Assembly (NCBI RefSeq): GCF_023898315.1
Contig: NC_064621.1
Location: forward strand, 131,314,521 to 131,378,520
Source: Schistocerca nitens
Taxonomy: Eukaryota > Arthropoda > Insecta > Orthoptera > Acrididae
Length of the DNA stretch: 64,000 nucleotides
Reading direction: 5' to 3'
Positions 12,285-22,604 of this stretch are shown here, in pieces. Position numbers and translations under genes: made by a program. The notes beneath the pieces were generated by a model. The model searched no databases. It had not been told where the DNA came from and was given only the letters and a program-made list of their open reading frames with translations. Each line of letters begins with the position of its first letter. Position 1 is the stretch's first letter.

Positions 12285-15200
12285 GTGCTTTCTTAACACC
12301 GATAATGGTGGGTGCTTGCTTAATACCGATCATGGTGAGTGCTTGCTTAATACCGATAATGGTGAGTGCTTGCTTAATACCGATAATGGCGAGTGCTTGC
12401 TTAATACCGATAATGGTGAGTGCTTGCTTAATACCGATAATGGTGAGTGCTTGCTTAATACCGATAATGGTGTGTGCTTGCTTAATACCCATAATGGTGA
12501 GTGCCTGCTTAATACCGATAATGGTGAGTGCTTGCTTAATACCGATAATGGTGTGTGCTTGCTTAATACCGATAATGGTGAGTGCTTGCTTAATACCGAT
12601 AATGGTGAGTGCTTGCTTAATACCGATAATGGTGAGTGCTTGCTTAATACCGATAATGGTGTGTGCTTGCTTAATACCGATAATGGTGAGTGCTTGCTTA
12701 ATACCGATAATGGTGAGTGCCTGCTTAATACCGATAATGGTGAGTGCCTGCTTAATACCAATAATGGTGAGTGCCTGCTTAATACCGATAATGGTGAGTG
12801 CCTGCTTAATACCGATAATGGTGAGTGCCTGCTTAATACCGATAATGGTGAGTGCTTGCTTAATACCGATAATGGTGAGTGCTTGCTTAATACCGATAAT
12901 GGTGAGTGCTTGCTTAATTCTGATAATGGTGAGTGCCTGCTTAATACCGATAATGGTGAGTGCTTGCTTAATACCGATAATGGTGAGTGCCTGCTTAATA
13001 CCGATAATGGTGAGTGCCTGCTTAATACCGATAATGGTGAGTGCCTGCTTAATACCAATAATGGTGAGTGCCTGCTTAATACCGATAATGGTGAGTGCCT
13101 GCTTAATACCGATAATGGTGAGTGCCTGTTTAATACTGATAATGGTGAGTGCTTGCTTAATACCGATAATGGTGAGTGCCTGCTTAATACTGACAATGGT
13201 GAGTGCCTGCTTAATACCGATAATGGTGAGTGCCTGCTTAATACCGATAATGGTGAGTGCTTGCTTAATACCGATAATGGTGAGTGCCTGCTTAATACCG
13301 ATAATGATGAGTGCTTGCTTAATACCGATAATGGTGAGTGCCTGCTTAATACCGATAATGATGAGTGCTGGCTTAATACCGATAATGGTGAGTGCTTGCT
13401 TAATACCGATAATGGTGAGTGCTTGCTTAATACCGATAATGGTGAGTGCTTGCTTAATACCGATAATGGTGAGTGCCTGCTTAATACCGATAATGATGAG
13501 TGCTGGCTTAATACCGATAATGGTGAGTGCTTGCTTAATACCGATAATGGTGAGTGCCTGCTTAATACCGATAATGGTGAGTGCTTTCTTAACACCGATA
13601 ATGGTGGGTGCTTGCTTAATACCGATCATGGTGAGTGCTTGCTTAATACCGATAATGGTGAGTGCCTGCTTAATACCGATAATGGTGGGTGCTTTCTTAA
13701 CACCGATAATGGTGGGTGCTTGCTTAATACCGATCATGGTGAGTGCTTGCTTAATACCGATAATGGTGAGTGCCTGATTAATACCGATAATGATGAGTGC
13801 TGGCTTAATACCGATAATGGTGAGTGCCTGCTTAATACTGACAATGGTGAGTGCCTGCTTAATACCGATAATGGTGAGTGCCTGCTTAATACCGATAATG
13901 GTGAGTGCTTGCTTAATACCGATAATGGTGAGTGCCTGCTTAATACCGATAATGATGAGTGCTTGCTTAATACCGATAATGGTGAGTGCCTGCTTAATAC
14001 CGATAATGGTGAGTGCCTGCTTAATACCGATAATGGTGAGTGCTTGCTTAATACCGATAATGGTGAGTGCCTGCTTAATACCGATAATGATGAGTGCTGG
14101 CTTAATACCGATAATGGTGAGTGCTTGCTTAATACCGATAATGGTGAGTGCCTGCTTAATACCGATAATGGTGAGTGCTTTCTTAACACCGATAATGGTG
14201 GGTGCTTGCTTAATACCGATCATGGTGAGTGCTTGCTTAATACCGATAATGGTGAGTGCTTGCTTAATACCGATAATGGCGAGTGCTTGCTTAATACCGA
14301 TAATGGTGAGTGCTTGCTTAATACCGATAATGGTGAGTGCTTGCTTAATACCGATAATGGTGTGTGCTTGCTTAATACCCATAATGGTGAGTGCCTGCTT
14401 AATACCGATAATGGTGAGTGCTTGCTTAATACCGATAATGGTGTGTGCTTGCTTAATACCGATAATGGTGAGTGCTTGCTTAATACCGATAATGGTGAGT
14501 GCTTGCTTAATACCGATAATGGTGAGTGCTTGCTTAATACCGATAATGGTGTGTGCTTGCTTAATACCGATAATGGTGAGTGCTTGCTTAATACCGATAA
14601 TGGTGAGTGCCTGCTTAATACCGATAATGGTGAGTGCCTGCTTAATACCAATAATGGTGAGTGCCTGCTTAATACCGATAATGGTGAGTGCCTGCTTAAT
14701 ACCGATAATGGTGAGTGCCTGCTTAATACCGATAATGGTGAGTGCTTGCTTAATACCGATAATGGTGAGTGCTTGCTTAATACCGATAATGGTGAGTGCT
14801 TGCTTAATTCTGATAATGGTGAGTGCCTGCTTAATACCGATAATGGTGAGTGCTTGCTTAATACCGATAATGGTGAGTGCCTGCTTAATACCGATAATGG
14901 TGAGTGCCTGCTTAATACCGATAATGGTGAGTGCCTGCTTAATACCAATAATGGTGAGTGCCTGCTTAATACCGATAATGGTGAGTGCCTGCTTAATACC
15001 GATAATGGTGAGTGCCTGTTTAATACCGATAATGGTGAGTGCTTGCTTAATACCGATAATGGTGAGTGCCTGCTTAATACTGACAATGGTGAGTGCCTGC
15101 TTAATACCGATAATGGTGAGTGCCTGCTTAATACCGATAATGGTGAGTGCTTGCTTAATACCGATAATGGTGAGTGCCTGCTTAATACCGATAATGGTGA

Positions 15201-15360
15201 GTGCTTGCTTAATACCGATAATGGTGAGTGCCTGCTTAATACTGACAATGGTGAGTGCCTGCTTAATACCGATAATGGTGAGTGCCTGCTTAATACCGAT
15301 AATGGTGAGTGCTTGCTTAATACCGATAATGGTGAGTGCCTGCTTAATACCGATAATGAT
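12285..15360. repeat. Higher-order duplication B/B' with inner repeats
   Basis: Marker variants recur at a shift of exactly 1,890 bp (70 units): gatcatgg at 12328 and 14218, aatacccataatgg at 12484 and 14374, cttaattctg near 12913 and 14803. The composite marker gtgctttcttaacacc occurs at 12285, 13581, 13689 and 14175. Its spacings are 48, 4 and 18 units, so smaller duplications are nested inside. Confidence 0.88.
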
Positions 15361-16093
15361 GAGTGCTCGCGCCGATTAAATATAGAGTGACTTACGGCTT
15401 TGGCAACGCTGTGACAATTCGCTGCTATTATTATTATTAAATCAGCCTGTTGTGTTCACCAAATACCATTCGCTTCAAACACATAAATGTTGCAGGAAGA
15501 GAACTTCCTAATTCGGGGTAGTTGCTGTTATGGGATTTGTTGCTCTCACGCAGAAAGTAAACAGGGTCGCCACAGGGCCAAATAAAATTACACAGCAGAT
15601 ATAGTAAAAATAGGTGGCAACACGAATAAGCAACAGTTTACAATGATCTACTAATAAAAGTTTTGCAGCACTTAACTGAAGATTGCGTGCGACAGTACAC
15701 TAAGGTGACAAATGTCAAGTGATAGCGAGATGCACATATACAGAGGGCGGTAGAAAAGGGCAGTGCATTGGTGGAGGTGTCTTTGTACTCAGGCGGTTAA
15801 TGTGAAAAGCCGTCCGACGTGATTATGGCCGTACGACGGGATTTAACAGACTTTGAACGCGAAATGGTAGTGGAGCTACACACATGGTACATTCCATTTC
15901 AGAAATCGTAAGGGAATTCAGTATTCCGAAATCCACACGAGTGTGCCAGGAATACCAAATTTCAAGCATTACGTCTGACCGGTGATGACCCTGTGGCCGA
16001 CGGCCTTCACTTAACGACCGAGAGCAGCGGCGCTTGGGTAGAGTTGTCGGTGCTAACAGAAAAGCAACATTGCGTGAAATAACAGCAAAAATC

Positions 16094-16166
16094 AAATGTT
16101 CAAATGTGTGTGAATTCCTGCGGGACCAAACTGCTGAGGTCATCAGTCCATAGGCTTACACACTCC
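16094..16166 (-). mobile_element. SINE-B tail fragment
   Basis: The minus strand shows only the 3' portion of SINE-B (words GGACTGATGACCT-like, then TTCACACACATTTGAACATTT). No tRNA head is present, consistent with a 5'-truncated insertion in the Tc1-like element. Confidence 0.7.
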
Positions 16167-16197
16167 TGGGCTCTTGATCATATGGATTGGACGCTAG

Positions 16198-16388
16198 CCG
16201 CCCTGTGTGGCCGAGGAGTTCTAGGCGCTTCAGTCTGGAACCGCGCGACCGCTAGGGTCGCAGGTTCGAATCCTGCCCCGGGCATGGATGTGTGTGATGT
16301 CCTTAGGTTAGTTAGGTTTAAGTAGTTCTAAGTTCTAGGGAACTGATGACCTCAGATGTTCAGTCCCATAGTGCTCAGAGCCATTTTT
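16198..16388 (+). mobile_element. SINE-A copy, 13-bp TSD
   Basis: A full tRNA-like head with TGTGGCCGAG and box B GGTTCGAATCC is followed by the family body and tail. The target duplication gattggacgctag lies at 16185-16197 and 16389-16401, exactly within Tc1-like coding sequence, so removing it restores that frame locally. Confidence 0.93.
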
Positions 16389-16489
16389 GATTGGACGCTA
16401 GACGACTGGAAAACCTTGGCCGGTAAGGTGGAACGAGTCAGTTTACAGAATATGTATAAATGATTGGTTTTAACGTTTATGAACAGTCT

Positions 16490-17260
16490 ATTTTTCCATC
16501 CTACGCATAGTTTTTTTCACAGGCTGCCAGTTTGTAAACAAACATTCGTCGGGGTAATAAGAGAAGATGTTGAGCAGATAAGTTTGTAGGTTACATTTAG
16601 AACCTACTTTGCTGCCTCTGAAACATTTTACATTATTGACCAAATGATCAAAAATTTTGTTCCTGCATATTGAACTCATTTCTTAGCCACAGACAGCTCC
16701 AGTAATATGTAAGACAGTGCTCTTGCTCCTCTAGTTTTATAAGAGATGGACATCACTATTCTTCTCAAACTGTGATGTATTATTTATGAAGAGTGTCATT
16801 AGCGAATATATGTATTGTGGTGGTGAAGTTTAAATCCCTGACCCCTTGAAGAGGTGCTTACAAGATGAATGCGGGTGTACACCACACGTTATTCTTACTG
16901 CTTGCTTTTATGCATTGGCTTCTTCCATTCTAAGTGATGAGTTACTCCAGAATATTATTCCGTAAGATATTATTGAGTGGAAGGATACAACATGTGTTTA
17001 GATATTGATTCATTTCTTTCGAAGACCAGCAGTTAAACTAAGACTAAAAATAACTGAACTTAATTGTTGGAGCAGTTCAGTAAAATGCATCTTCCACTTA
17101 AAGTTTTCATCAGTATGTGGGCTACACCAAAACCTTTGCAGCAGTCTGCCCTGTTTAAAAACTGCTTCTCCTGTGCTACATCAGTTGTTGGTATGGCTAT
17201 TTATTGTACAGAATTGAATATAGTGTGCCTTCTCAAAATTTAGTAGGGAGAGTAGATTTT
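16490..17260 (-). mobile_element. Non-LTR retrotransposon, 3' end of reverse transcriptase (Jockey-like)
   Basis: The minus strand contains decayed C-terminal reverse-transcriptase sequence. FEKAHYIQF is followed by HTDENFKWKMHFTELLQQL and SSVIFSL, then SIISYGIIFWSNSS, KQAVRITCGVHPHSSCKH and LFKGSGI. The YGIIFW-NS and RITCGV-P blocks are typical of the thumb and tail of Jockey-type LINEs. Several stops are present. The 5' and catalytic part is absent, as is common for truncated LINE copies. Its right side lies close to the mariner at 17317. Confidence 0.75.
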
Positions 17261-17316
17261 CACACAATCATATAATATGAAATGAAACTCTGTGATTCCA
17301 GAGACATCATGATGTA

Positions 17317-18624
17317 CACGGGTGAGTCAAATGTAAACCTTAAATTTGTAATAACAAATCGAAATTTCGCACCGTTATCCTGTAAGTTGGTAAGCGTGCT
17401 ACAAACAGCGTGCAGAATGGCCTGTAGGTGGCAGTATAGTGCAGATGCACACATACCGTCGCAGTATCAGTATAAAGATGGCCGCCCCACTTGCGACTTG
17501 AACCAAGGAAGAACAACGTTCTGTTATTCGGTTTTTGCGTAGTGAAGGTGTGAAACCTATTGAAATTCATTGAAGAATGAAGGGTCAGTACGGTGATGCA
17601 TGTTTCTCACAGCAGCAAGCCTACGAATGGAGTAGGAAGTTCGCAAATGGTGTGACTTCAGTGGAAGATGCTGCTCGTCCAGGTCAGGCACAACGAGTTG
17701 TGACTCCACAGAACATTGCAGCAGTTGAAGCCATAGTGAAAGAAAACCACCGAGTGACACTGAATGACACTACAGCATGTTTACAGGTTAGTCATGGGTC
17801 AGCACACCTCATTGTGCGTGATGTGCTCCAGTTTCACAAAGTGTCTGCGCGATGGGTGCCACGGCAGGTGACTCCTGAATTGAGAGAACGACATATTGAT
17901 GCTTGTGAAGAACTTCTTCAGCGCTTTGAACGAGAAGGTGATTGCTTCCTTGCAAGAATCGTTGCTGGGGACAAAACCTGGGTTCACTTCCATCAACCGG
18001 AAATGAAGAGAACGAGCAAGGAATGGCGCCATTCCTCATCACCAAAACCAAAGAAGTTTCGCACAGAACCATCAGCAGGGAAGGTTATGCTGACTCTCTT
18101 TCGGTACAGAAAAGGCGTCGTTTTGTAGCATTACATGCCTAGAGGAACCACTGTGACCAGTGCGTCATACACAGATCTCATAAAATATCATCTGTGGCCT
18201 GAAATCAAATCAAAACGACTTGGATTGCTGTCAGCAGGTGTCCTTTTGCAACATGACAATGCAAGGCCCCACACTGCCCGTACAACAGTTGCAACATTCA
18301 CAGACCTTCATTTTGAGTGTCTTCCTCTTCCATCACACTCACCAGACGTTGCACCCAGTGATTTTCATATGTTTGGACCACTCAGAGACGCAATGGGAGG
18401 AAAGAAGTTCCGTTCTGATGAGGAGGTACACCACGTTGTGCTGAGTGGTTGCGCAGACTACCAAAATATTTTTTTTCTAAAGGAATTTATGCACTTTGTA
18501 AGCACTGTAGGACTTGCATTGAGCGTGGGGGAGATTATGAGGAAAGGTGATACAGCTTTGTACCACTTCTGCACTATATATAATATTTAAAAAATATTTA
18601 TGGTTTTCCTCTGACTCACCCTCG
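17317..18624 (+). mobile_element. Full-length mariner transposon with both TIRs
   Basis: The left end (cacgggtgagtcaaatgtaa) and the reverse complement of the right end (cgagggtgagtcagaggaaa) form imperfect inverted repeats of about 28 bp. TA flanks it at 17315-17316 and 18625-18626. Its length of 1,308 bp is normal for mariner. It encloses one transposase frame (17478-18593) with three stop codons and no frameshift. Its left neighbour is a LINE tail and its right neighbour a SINE-F copy. Confidence 0.93.
17478..18593 (+). pseudogene. Mariner transposase, three in-frame nonsense codons
   Basis: This would be the DNA-cutting and joining enzyme of the surrounding mariner. The frame opens ATGGCCGCCCCA at 17478 and stays in phase to 18593, giving about 370 codons including stops, close to the usual 345-350. 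Stops are TGA 17499-17501, TGA 17571-17573 (IEIH-stop-RMK, where Arg is usual) and TAG 18126-18128 just before HYMPRGTT. Visible parts are the HTH region with QQAYEWSRKFANG, HGSAHLIVRDVLQFHKVSARWVPR, then the first catalytic Asp in GDKTWVHFHQPE. The second is in LLQHDNARPHTA and the third in HSPDVAPSDFHMF. Exactly 34 residues separate the last two, the D34D signature. The C-terminus is slightly divergent. It is inactive as written. Confidence 0.93.
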
Positions 18625-18654
18625 TATATATGCAGACTGAAACGATGAGCGAAA

Positions 18655-18905
18655 ATTTGTAACAAGGCCAGGTTTCGAACCTGGGTCTGCTGCGCACTAG
18701 TCAGATGTGCTAACCACTACACCACCCTGGCACAGTGGTTTTGAAAAACTGCACAGACTATCGTAGCCGCCTCCCTCCGCAATCCCATTTGGTATTCCCC
18801 CTAAACTCGAGCAGCACTGCACAGATTCTCCAACTGTGTTGGAATGGCACCTCGGCATTGGATGGGGAAGGTGAATCCCGCCCGAAATCAAGATACTTTC
18901 ATCGA
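18655..18905 (-). mobile_element. SINE-F copy (tRNA-like head)
   Basis: The minus strand has GGTGTAGTGGTTAGCACATC as a box A region and CCAGGTTCGAAACCTGG as box B arm. The body covers 18735-18900, with a reduced version of the family's pyrimidine-rich segment. The head folds like a tRNA, but the long body and sister copies at 43755 and 46145 mark it as a SINE, not a tRNA gene. Confidence 0.65.
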
Positions 18906-19119
18906 ATGAAACTACTGGATTATCTTCCTCGCAGAATGGAGGTCATTTTCGAAGCTATAGGTGGTGTGGTGTTTCCTGGGATGCCTAATTTTTATATCCT
19001 GTGTGCCTACTTTCACAGTGGACGCTACATGTGCATTCCTCAGCTGCGCGTACGCTGTACAGAATTTCGCGAGATAGATGAGTCCTGTACGTGAAATAGG
19101 ATTTTCTGCACCGGCGGTC

Positions 19120-19720
19120 ATCCCGCGGGCGCGAGCGCATATAGTGTCTAGCCGGCCGGAGGAGGGCGATGCATCTACGTCGATCGGACGCGGTGTAAAT
19201 TACGATGTAAATGGGAACCGACAGGAAATTGAGATTGCGTTTTAACGAGAGCCAGATAACAGGCCGCATCGGCCGACAGCCGCGGTCGGGCAGCGCGCCC
19301 ATCGCCTCCTCCGGAATTCCAATATCGATCAGCGCGCCGTCGATAGCGACCCGTCGACTGCAACCATGATTCCGGCAGCACCAGCAGCCGCCGCGGCCAG
19401 CGTTTTCCACCGCGGCCGTTTGCTCCTCTCGCTACTGGCACGCGGGTCCCTCTGTTTCTTGGGTGCCGGACGGCGGCGACGCCACGACCGGCAGAAATCG
19501 ACCGCTAGCCAACGTCGCGTGCCACACGCGCCGCCCGGACCCTATCGATAGCCTGCCCGCTATCGATACCGCAGCTCGGCGCGCCAGCCTGAATAATAAT
19601 TGACTCAGTCACTTGTGACGTCACCGTGGCTGACATGGCCGACGGAGCTCTGCAAAGTGACATTGTGTTCTGTCTCGACCTTGGCGCCGACGGCTAATTT
19701 AGTTTTGCCCTTGCCTGTCA
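19120..19720. promoter_or_regulatory. CpG-rich island, candidate promoter or enhancer
   Basis: A GC- and CpG-dense block stands out against AT-rich surroundings with many CG, CGCG and CCGCGG words. It contains no transposon ends I can find. A 61-codon open frame at 19366-19551 (MIPAAPAAAAASVFHRG...) is compositional and not convincing as a gene. The right part holds the cluster of insect promoter-type motifs listed separately. Confidence 0.55.
19543..19623. promoter_or_regulatory. Cluster of TATCGATA x2, TGACTCA and TGACGTCA
   Basis: Two perfect TATCGATA palindromes (19543-19550 and 19561-19568) match the DRE element bound by DREF at many insect housekeeping promoters. TGACTCA (19601-19607) is an AP-1 type site and TGACGTCA (19616-19623) a full CRE palindrome. 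Four such sites within about 80 bp inside a CpG island is unlikely by chance, but binding is an inference. Confidence 0.5.
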
Positions 19721-20015
19721 TCCAGCTTCAAGGACACGGCGTAAATGCAGACAGCCAGAGGATGCTCCAAGTAGCAGTACAGTTTATTTTCGCGGAGAGA
19801 TTAAAGCAAATTATCGTCCAGTAATCTTTAAAATACCACTTTCATTATCAATGTCAGTGCTTGCTAAAATAGCTGTCTACCACATTCAAATATCTCTGTT
19901 ACCGGATTAGGCATTCCTTTATGCCTCAGGGTGTTTCACAACAGCTCATCCCCTCTTTCGGTCAAGTTATGACAGAGGACTCATTTTTCCCATATTCGAC
20001 TCCACTCTAACACCC

Positions 20016-20207
20016 TAGCCGGCCGCTGTGGCCGAGAAGTTCTAGGCACCTCAGCCCAGAGCGCTGCTGCTACGGTCGCAGGTTCGAATCCTGCCTCGGG
20101 TATGGATGTGTGTGATGGCCTTAGGTTAGTTAGGTTTAAGTCTAGGGGACTGATGACCTCAGATGGTGAGTCCCATAGTGCTTAGAACCATTTTTTTTAA
20201 AAAATAA
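20016..20207 (+). mobile_element. SINE-A copy, 7-bp TSD
   Basis: Head with TGTGGCCGAGAAG and box B GGTTCGAATCC, family tail CCCATAGTGCTTAGAACC, then T and A runs. The direct repeat aacaccc is at 20009-20015 and 20208-20214. A short internal deletion removes part of the tagttctaagt segment. Confidence 0.85.
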
Positions 20208-20264
20208 AACACCCCATGTCAGAAGCTTCTGTTCTCCTCTTGCCTCTTGTATCCTCGTTCCATT

Positions 20265-21790
20265 TCAGATAAATACTGTCAGAAAGGAATACGCAGGTGT
20301 TAGAAGTTTCTGTTTTGCAGAATCCTCTTGCTATTGGCTGTTTGTATTTGTATCCTCTCTACTTCGACTGTAATCGATTTATTGCTGTCGAAATAGGAAA
20401 TCTCATCTACTACTTTTAGTGTCTCATTTCCTAATCCAGTTTGCTTAGGTTCGCTTGCTTTCGATTTGGCTACACACCGTTACCTTTGTTTACTTTTGTT
20501 GATGTTCATACCATAACTTATTTGTAATACCCTATCCATTCCGTTCAAATGAGCTTCCACGTCCTCAGCAGTCACTGACCGAATTACGACGCCTCCAAAA
20601 GTTACTATTCTTTCAGGAATTCCGCTTGGATTTCCTTTACTGCTCGCTCTGTCTACAGATTTGCTATCATGGAAGACAGGCAACAACCACATCTTACTTC
20701 CTTCTCAACTACAGCGTCCCTTTCCTGTCCCTCAAATCTGCTCACTGCACTTTGCTTTCTGTATAAGTTGTAGATAACATTCGGTTCCTGTATTTTATCC
20801 CTGAGATCTTCAGAATATCGAAGATCATTTTCCAGTTGACATTCTCAGTTACTGTTAACGTTGGTATGTCTTTCTTAACATATCTTCTAAAATGTGTAAT
20901 AGGTTACCTTGCGTGTTCCTACATTTCTGCGGAATTTTAACTGGTCTTCCCCAAGATCGGTTTCTATAACCGTTTTGCTGTAGGTAATTCGTGTTAATAA
21001 TTTGCAATCATGTGTTATTAAACTGATGGTTCGGCATTATTTATACCTGTCAGTACACGCCTTCTTTGATATCAAGATTGATCGTGAAATCTGTGCTGGC
21101 TAAGCTGTTGCCACCACACAGGTCGGCAAAGATGTAGAGCGAAGATCGATACTAGGCGCTGGATCAAGCGCACCTATCACGAGAGAGGCCGGAGATATTC
21201 CGACAAGCAACAAGCCGCTAACGTCCTCTCGACAGCATGTATTTAGGTCGCCTCCGCTGTCTGGACTCACTCAACGAGTTTGGCGTCTGTCACTACATGC
21301 GCAGAGTGGGTTCAGATCACGTCACAGGCTGTGACAGTACATAAAGAGACCAGCTTTGTGACTATAGCAGGATTACCAATATTGTCTGCAAGAGCACTAT
21401 TACTGCTGAGCTTGTGCCACTTTACATGGACTCTGTATCAGTTAAGTAAATGTTCATGTAAATAAAGAACCGTATTAATCCACGTGTGCATTTGTGTTGT
21501 AAGAGGGTACCAGCCACCTGTAAGAACATCCTCTCTCTTGATTCCTTACAGTACAAGACTTTACAAAATCTGAGGGTCTTTTCCTTGTCTCATACATCCT
21601 ACGTACCAGGTGGAACATTTATGTCATGATTGGTTTTCCCAAGGATATTAAGAATAGTCTGCTACAGCGGCCTTGTTTCAGCTTAAGTATTACAGTATTC
21701 TGACAAATTCTTCTCGCAGTATCCCATCTCATTTTCATCTCTTTTCTGTTTGTTTTTCATAATATGATCTTCAAGTATTTTTCCTTCATA
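20265..21790 (-). mobile_element. RTE-like LINE copy, split by a solo LTR
   Basis: The minus strand is colinear with the LINE at 46632-48207, including the 'gaatggatagggta' thumb region near 20540 and the SHTMTG-like break near 21030. It is much more decayed. The order of blocks continues across the insertion at 21092-21565, since the sequence on both sides matches consecutive parts of the other copies. No open frame longer than about 70 codons remains. Confidence 0.75.
21092..21565 (+). mobile_element. Solo LTR of an LTR retrotransposon, 5-bp TSD
   Basis: A 474-bp insertion begins TGTGCTGG and ends TTTACA, with the canonical TG...CA ends. It is flanked by the 5-bp direct repeat aaatc at 21087-21091 and 21566-21570, and sits inside the RTE-like LINE, whose sequence resumes directly on the other side. 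An AATAAA signal at 21461-21466 suggests plus orientation. No internal coding region is present, so it is best read as the product of LTR-LTR recombination. The superfamily (Gypsy, BEL or other) cannot be told from the LTR alone. Confidence 0.85.
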
Positions 21791-21998
21791 TTGCCCTTCT
21801 ATGAGAACATAATCCTTCACACATTGAGCCCTCTCTTCTTTACTCAATACTGGATTGCCTCAGAGCTGAATCTATGTGCCAGACAATTTTCAGGTAAAAC
21901 AGATACGTTTGAGATGAGTATAAAGATCGCACTCCTAATCTTGAATTTCGTTTCGTTAATTATTTCGTATCTGGGTGTCTTGGCGCCCGTGTCTCAAA

Positions 21999-22000
<2 letters not shown>

Positions 22001-22052
<52 letters not shown>
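22001..22052. repeat. (GT)26 microsatellite
   Basis: An uninterrupted GT run of 52 bp. Confidence 0.98.
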
Positions 22053-22055
<3 letters not shown>

Positions 22056-22179
22056 ACCACTTGGTGAGAGTTAAGACATGTAGGCTTTACGCTCTGATAG
22101 CACACATTGCTGTCGAAACAAACTGAATTATTTTGGTAATAAACTGGACTCAACCGAGAATCAGTCTTACTGCGTAATA

Positions 22180-22520
22180 CAGGGTGTCCCTCCTAAGAGT
22201 TGTCAGGCGCGTTTTCTCTGGTGTTTCCGCAGATATTTGCAAATTCGTTTCTGCAGTGTGCAACTGGAGTCAGCCAAAACAATTTCTGCTGATCAAGCCT
22301 TTCATGCGACTCGCAGTGTCAATGGAAAGCGTCGGTTTGTTTCCCGGTATAATCTGATTTTTAAAGTGGAATTTTTCATGCCTTTCCGGTAGAACGGTCC
22401 AAAAATAGTTTATTGCGATGCACGTTTTATCAGAATGTTTTAACAGCGACAGTAAAATACGAGGAATAAACTAGTGTTACAGCAGAGACAGCACCGCGCT
22501 AGTCCGCACTCACTGCTAGC
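22180..22520 (+). repeat. Dispersed repeat R1, copy 1
   Basis: The words gtcaggcgcgttttctctgg, gcagatatttgcaa, gagtcagcc and catgcgactcgcagtgtc recur at 28175-28316 and inverted at 29191-29290. No coding or terminal structure is recognised; the edges are approximate. Confidence 0.6.
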
Positions 22521-22604
22521 GCCATGCAGTTTTGTACATATCTACCTGGAAGTGAAACTGGTTATGTTTTCCCATTTACTAGCTTATTTCAGAAAAAAAT
22601 GAGT

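Larger units (their letters stand above)
9199..15367. repeat. 27-bp tandem repeat (minisatellite/satellite) array, about 228 units
   Basis: About 6.17 kb is built of head-to-tail 27-bp units, each containing ggtgagtgcttgcttaat then accgataat, with almost no length variation. Because 27 is divisible by three and four of the six frames lack a stop in the unit, the array produces four very long false open frames: nine-residue repeats ECLLNTDNG and VSACLIPIM on plus, LSVLSKHSP and IIGIKQALT on minus. These should not be read as proteins. Units vary mainly at one T/C position (gctt or gcct) and by marker substitutions (gtgtgtgc, gtacct, gatgatgg, aatgatgag, gatcatgg), which reveal large internal duplications. 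Each unit carries one CpG and one GGTGAGT. The array starts abruptly after ttctctcat and ends at gagtgctcgcgccg. Confidence 0.97.
15690..16440 (+). mobile_element. Tc1-like transposon, 5' part with two nested SINEs
   Basis: A probable terminal repeat begins near 15697 (tacactaaggtgacaaatgt). The plus strand then encodes a decayed N-terminal transposase: SISEIVREFSIPKST as helix-turn-helix, LNDREQRRLGRVVGANRK, then TLREITAKI. The reading resumes near 16170 and after a SINE with MDWTLDDWKTLAGKVE, the region around the first catalytic residues of Tc1. The rest of the catalytic domain and the right end are missing. The SINE-B tail at 16094-16166 and the SINE-A at 16198-16388 interrupt it. Confidence 0.78.

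Noticed and set aside
9199..15367. CRISPR-like repeat array
   Set aside because: The 27-bp units are directly adjacent without unique spacers, and the context is eukaryotic transposon DNA.
9152..15390. Giant open frames of 1,541, 2,070, 1,728 and 529 codons over the array
   Set aside because: They exist in four frames on both strands because the 27-bp unit is divisible by three and contains no stop in those frames. The variant units show no bias toward synonymous change in any one frame that I can see.
16198..16290. tRNA genes suggested by box A/box B heads (also at 18661, 30990, 46150, 63900)
   Set aside because: All belong to multi-copy SINE families with long non-tRNA bodies, several with target-site duplications. 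None has the compact structure of a functional tRNA.
19366..19551. 61-codon frame MIPAAPAAAAASVFHRG... with a signal-peptide-like look
   Set aside because: It lies in CpG-rich sequence where low-stop frames arise by composition; there is no splice, start or homology support.
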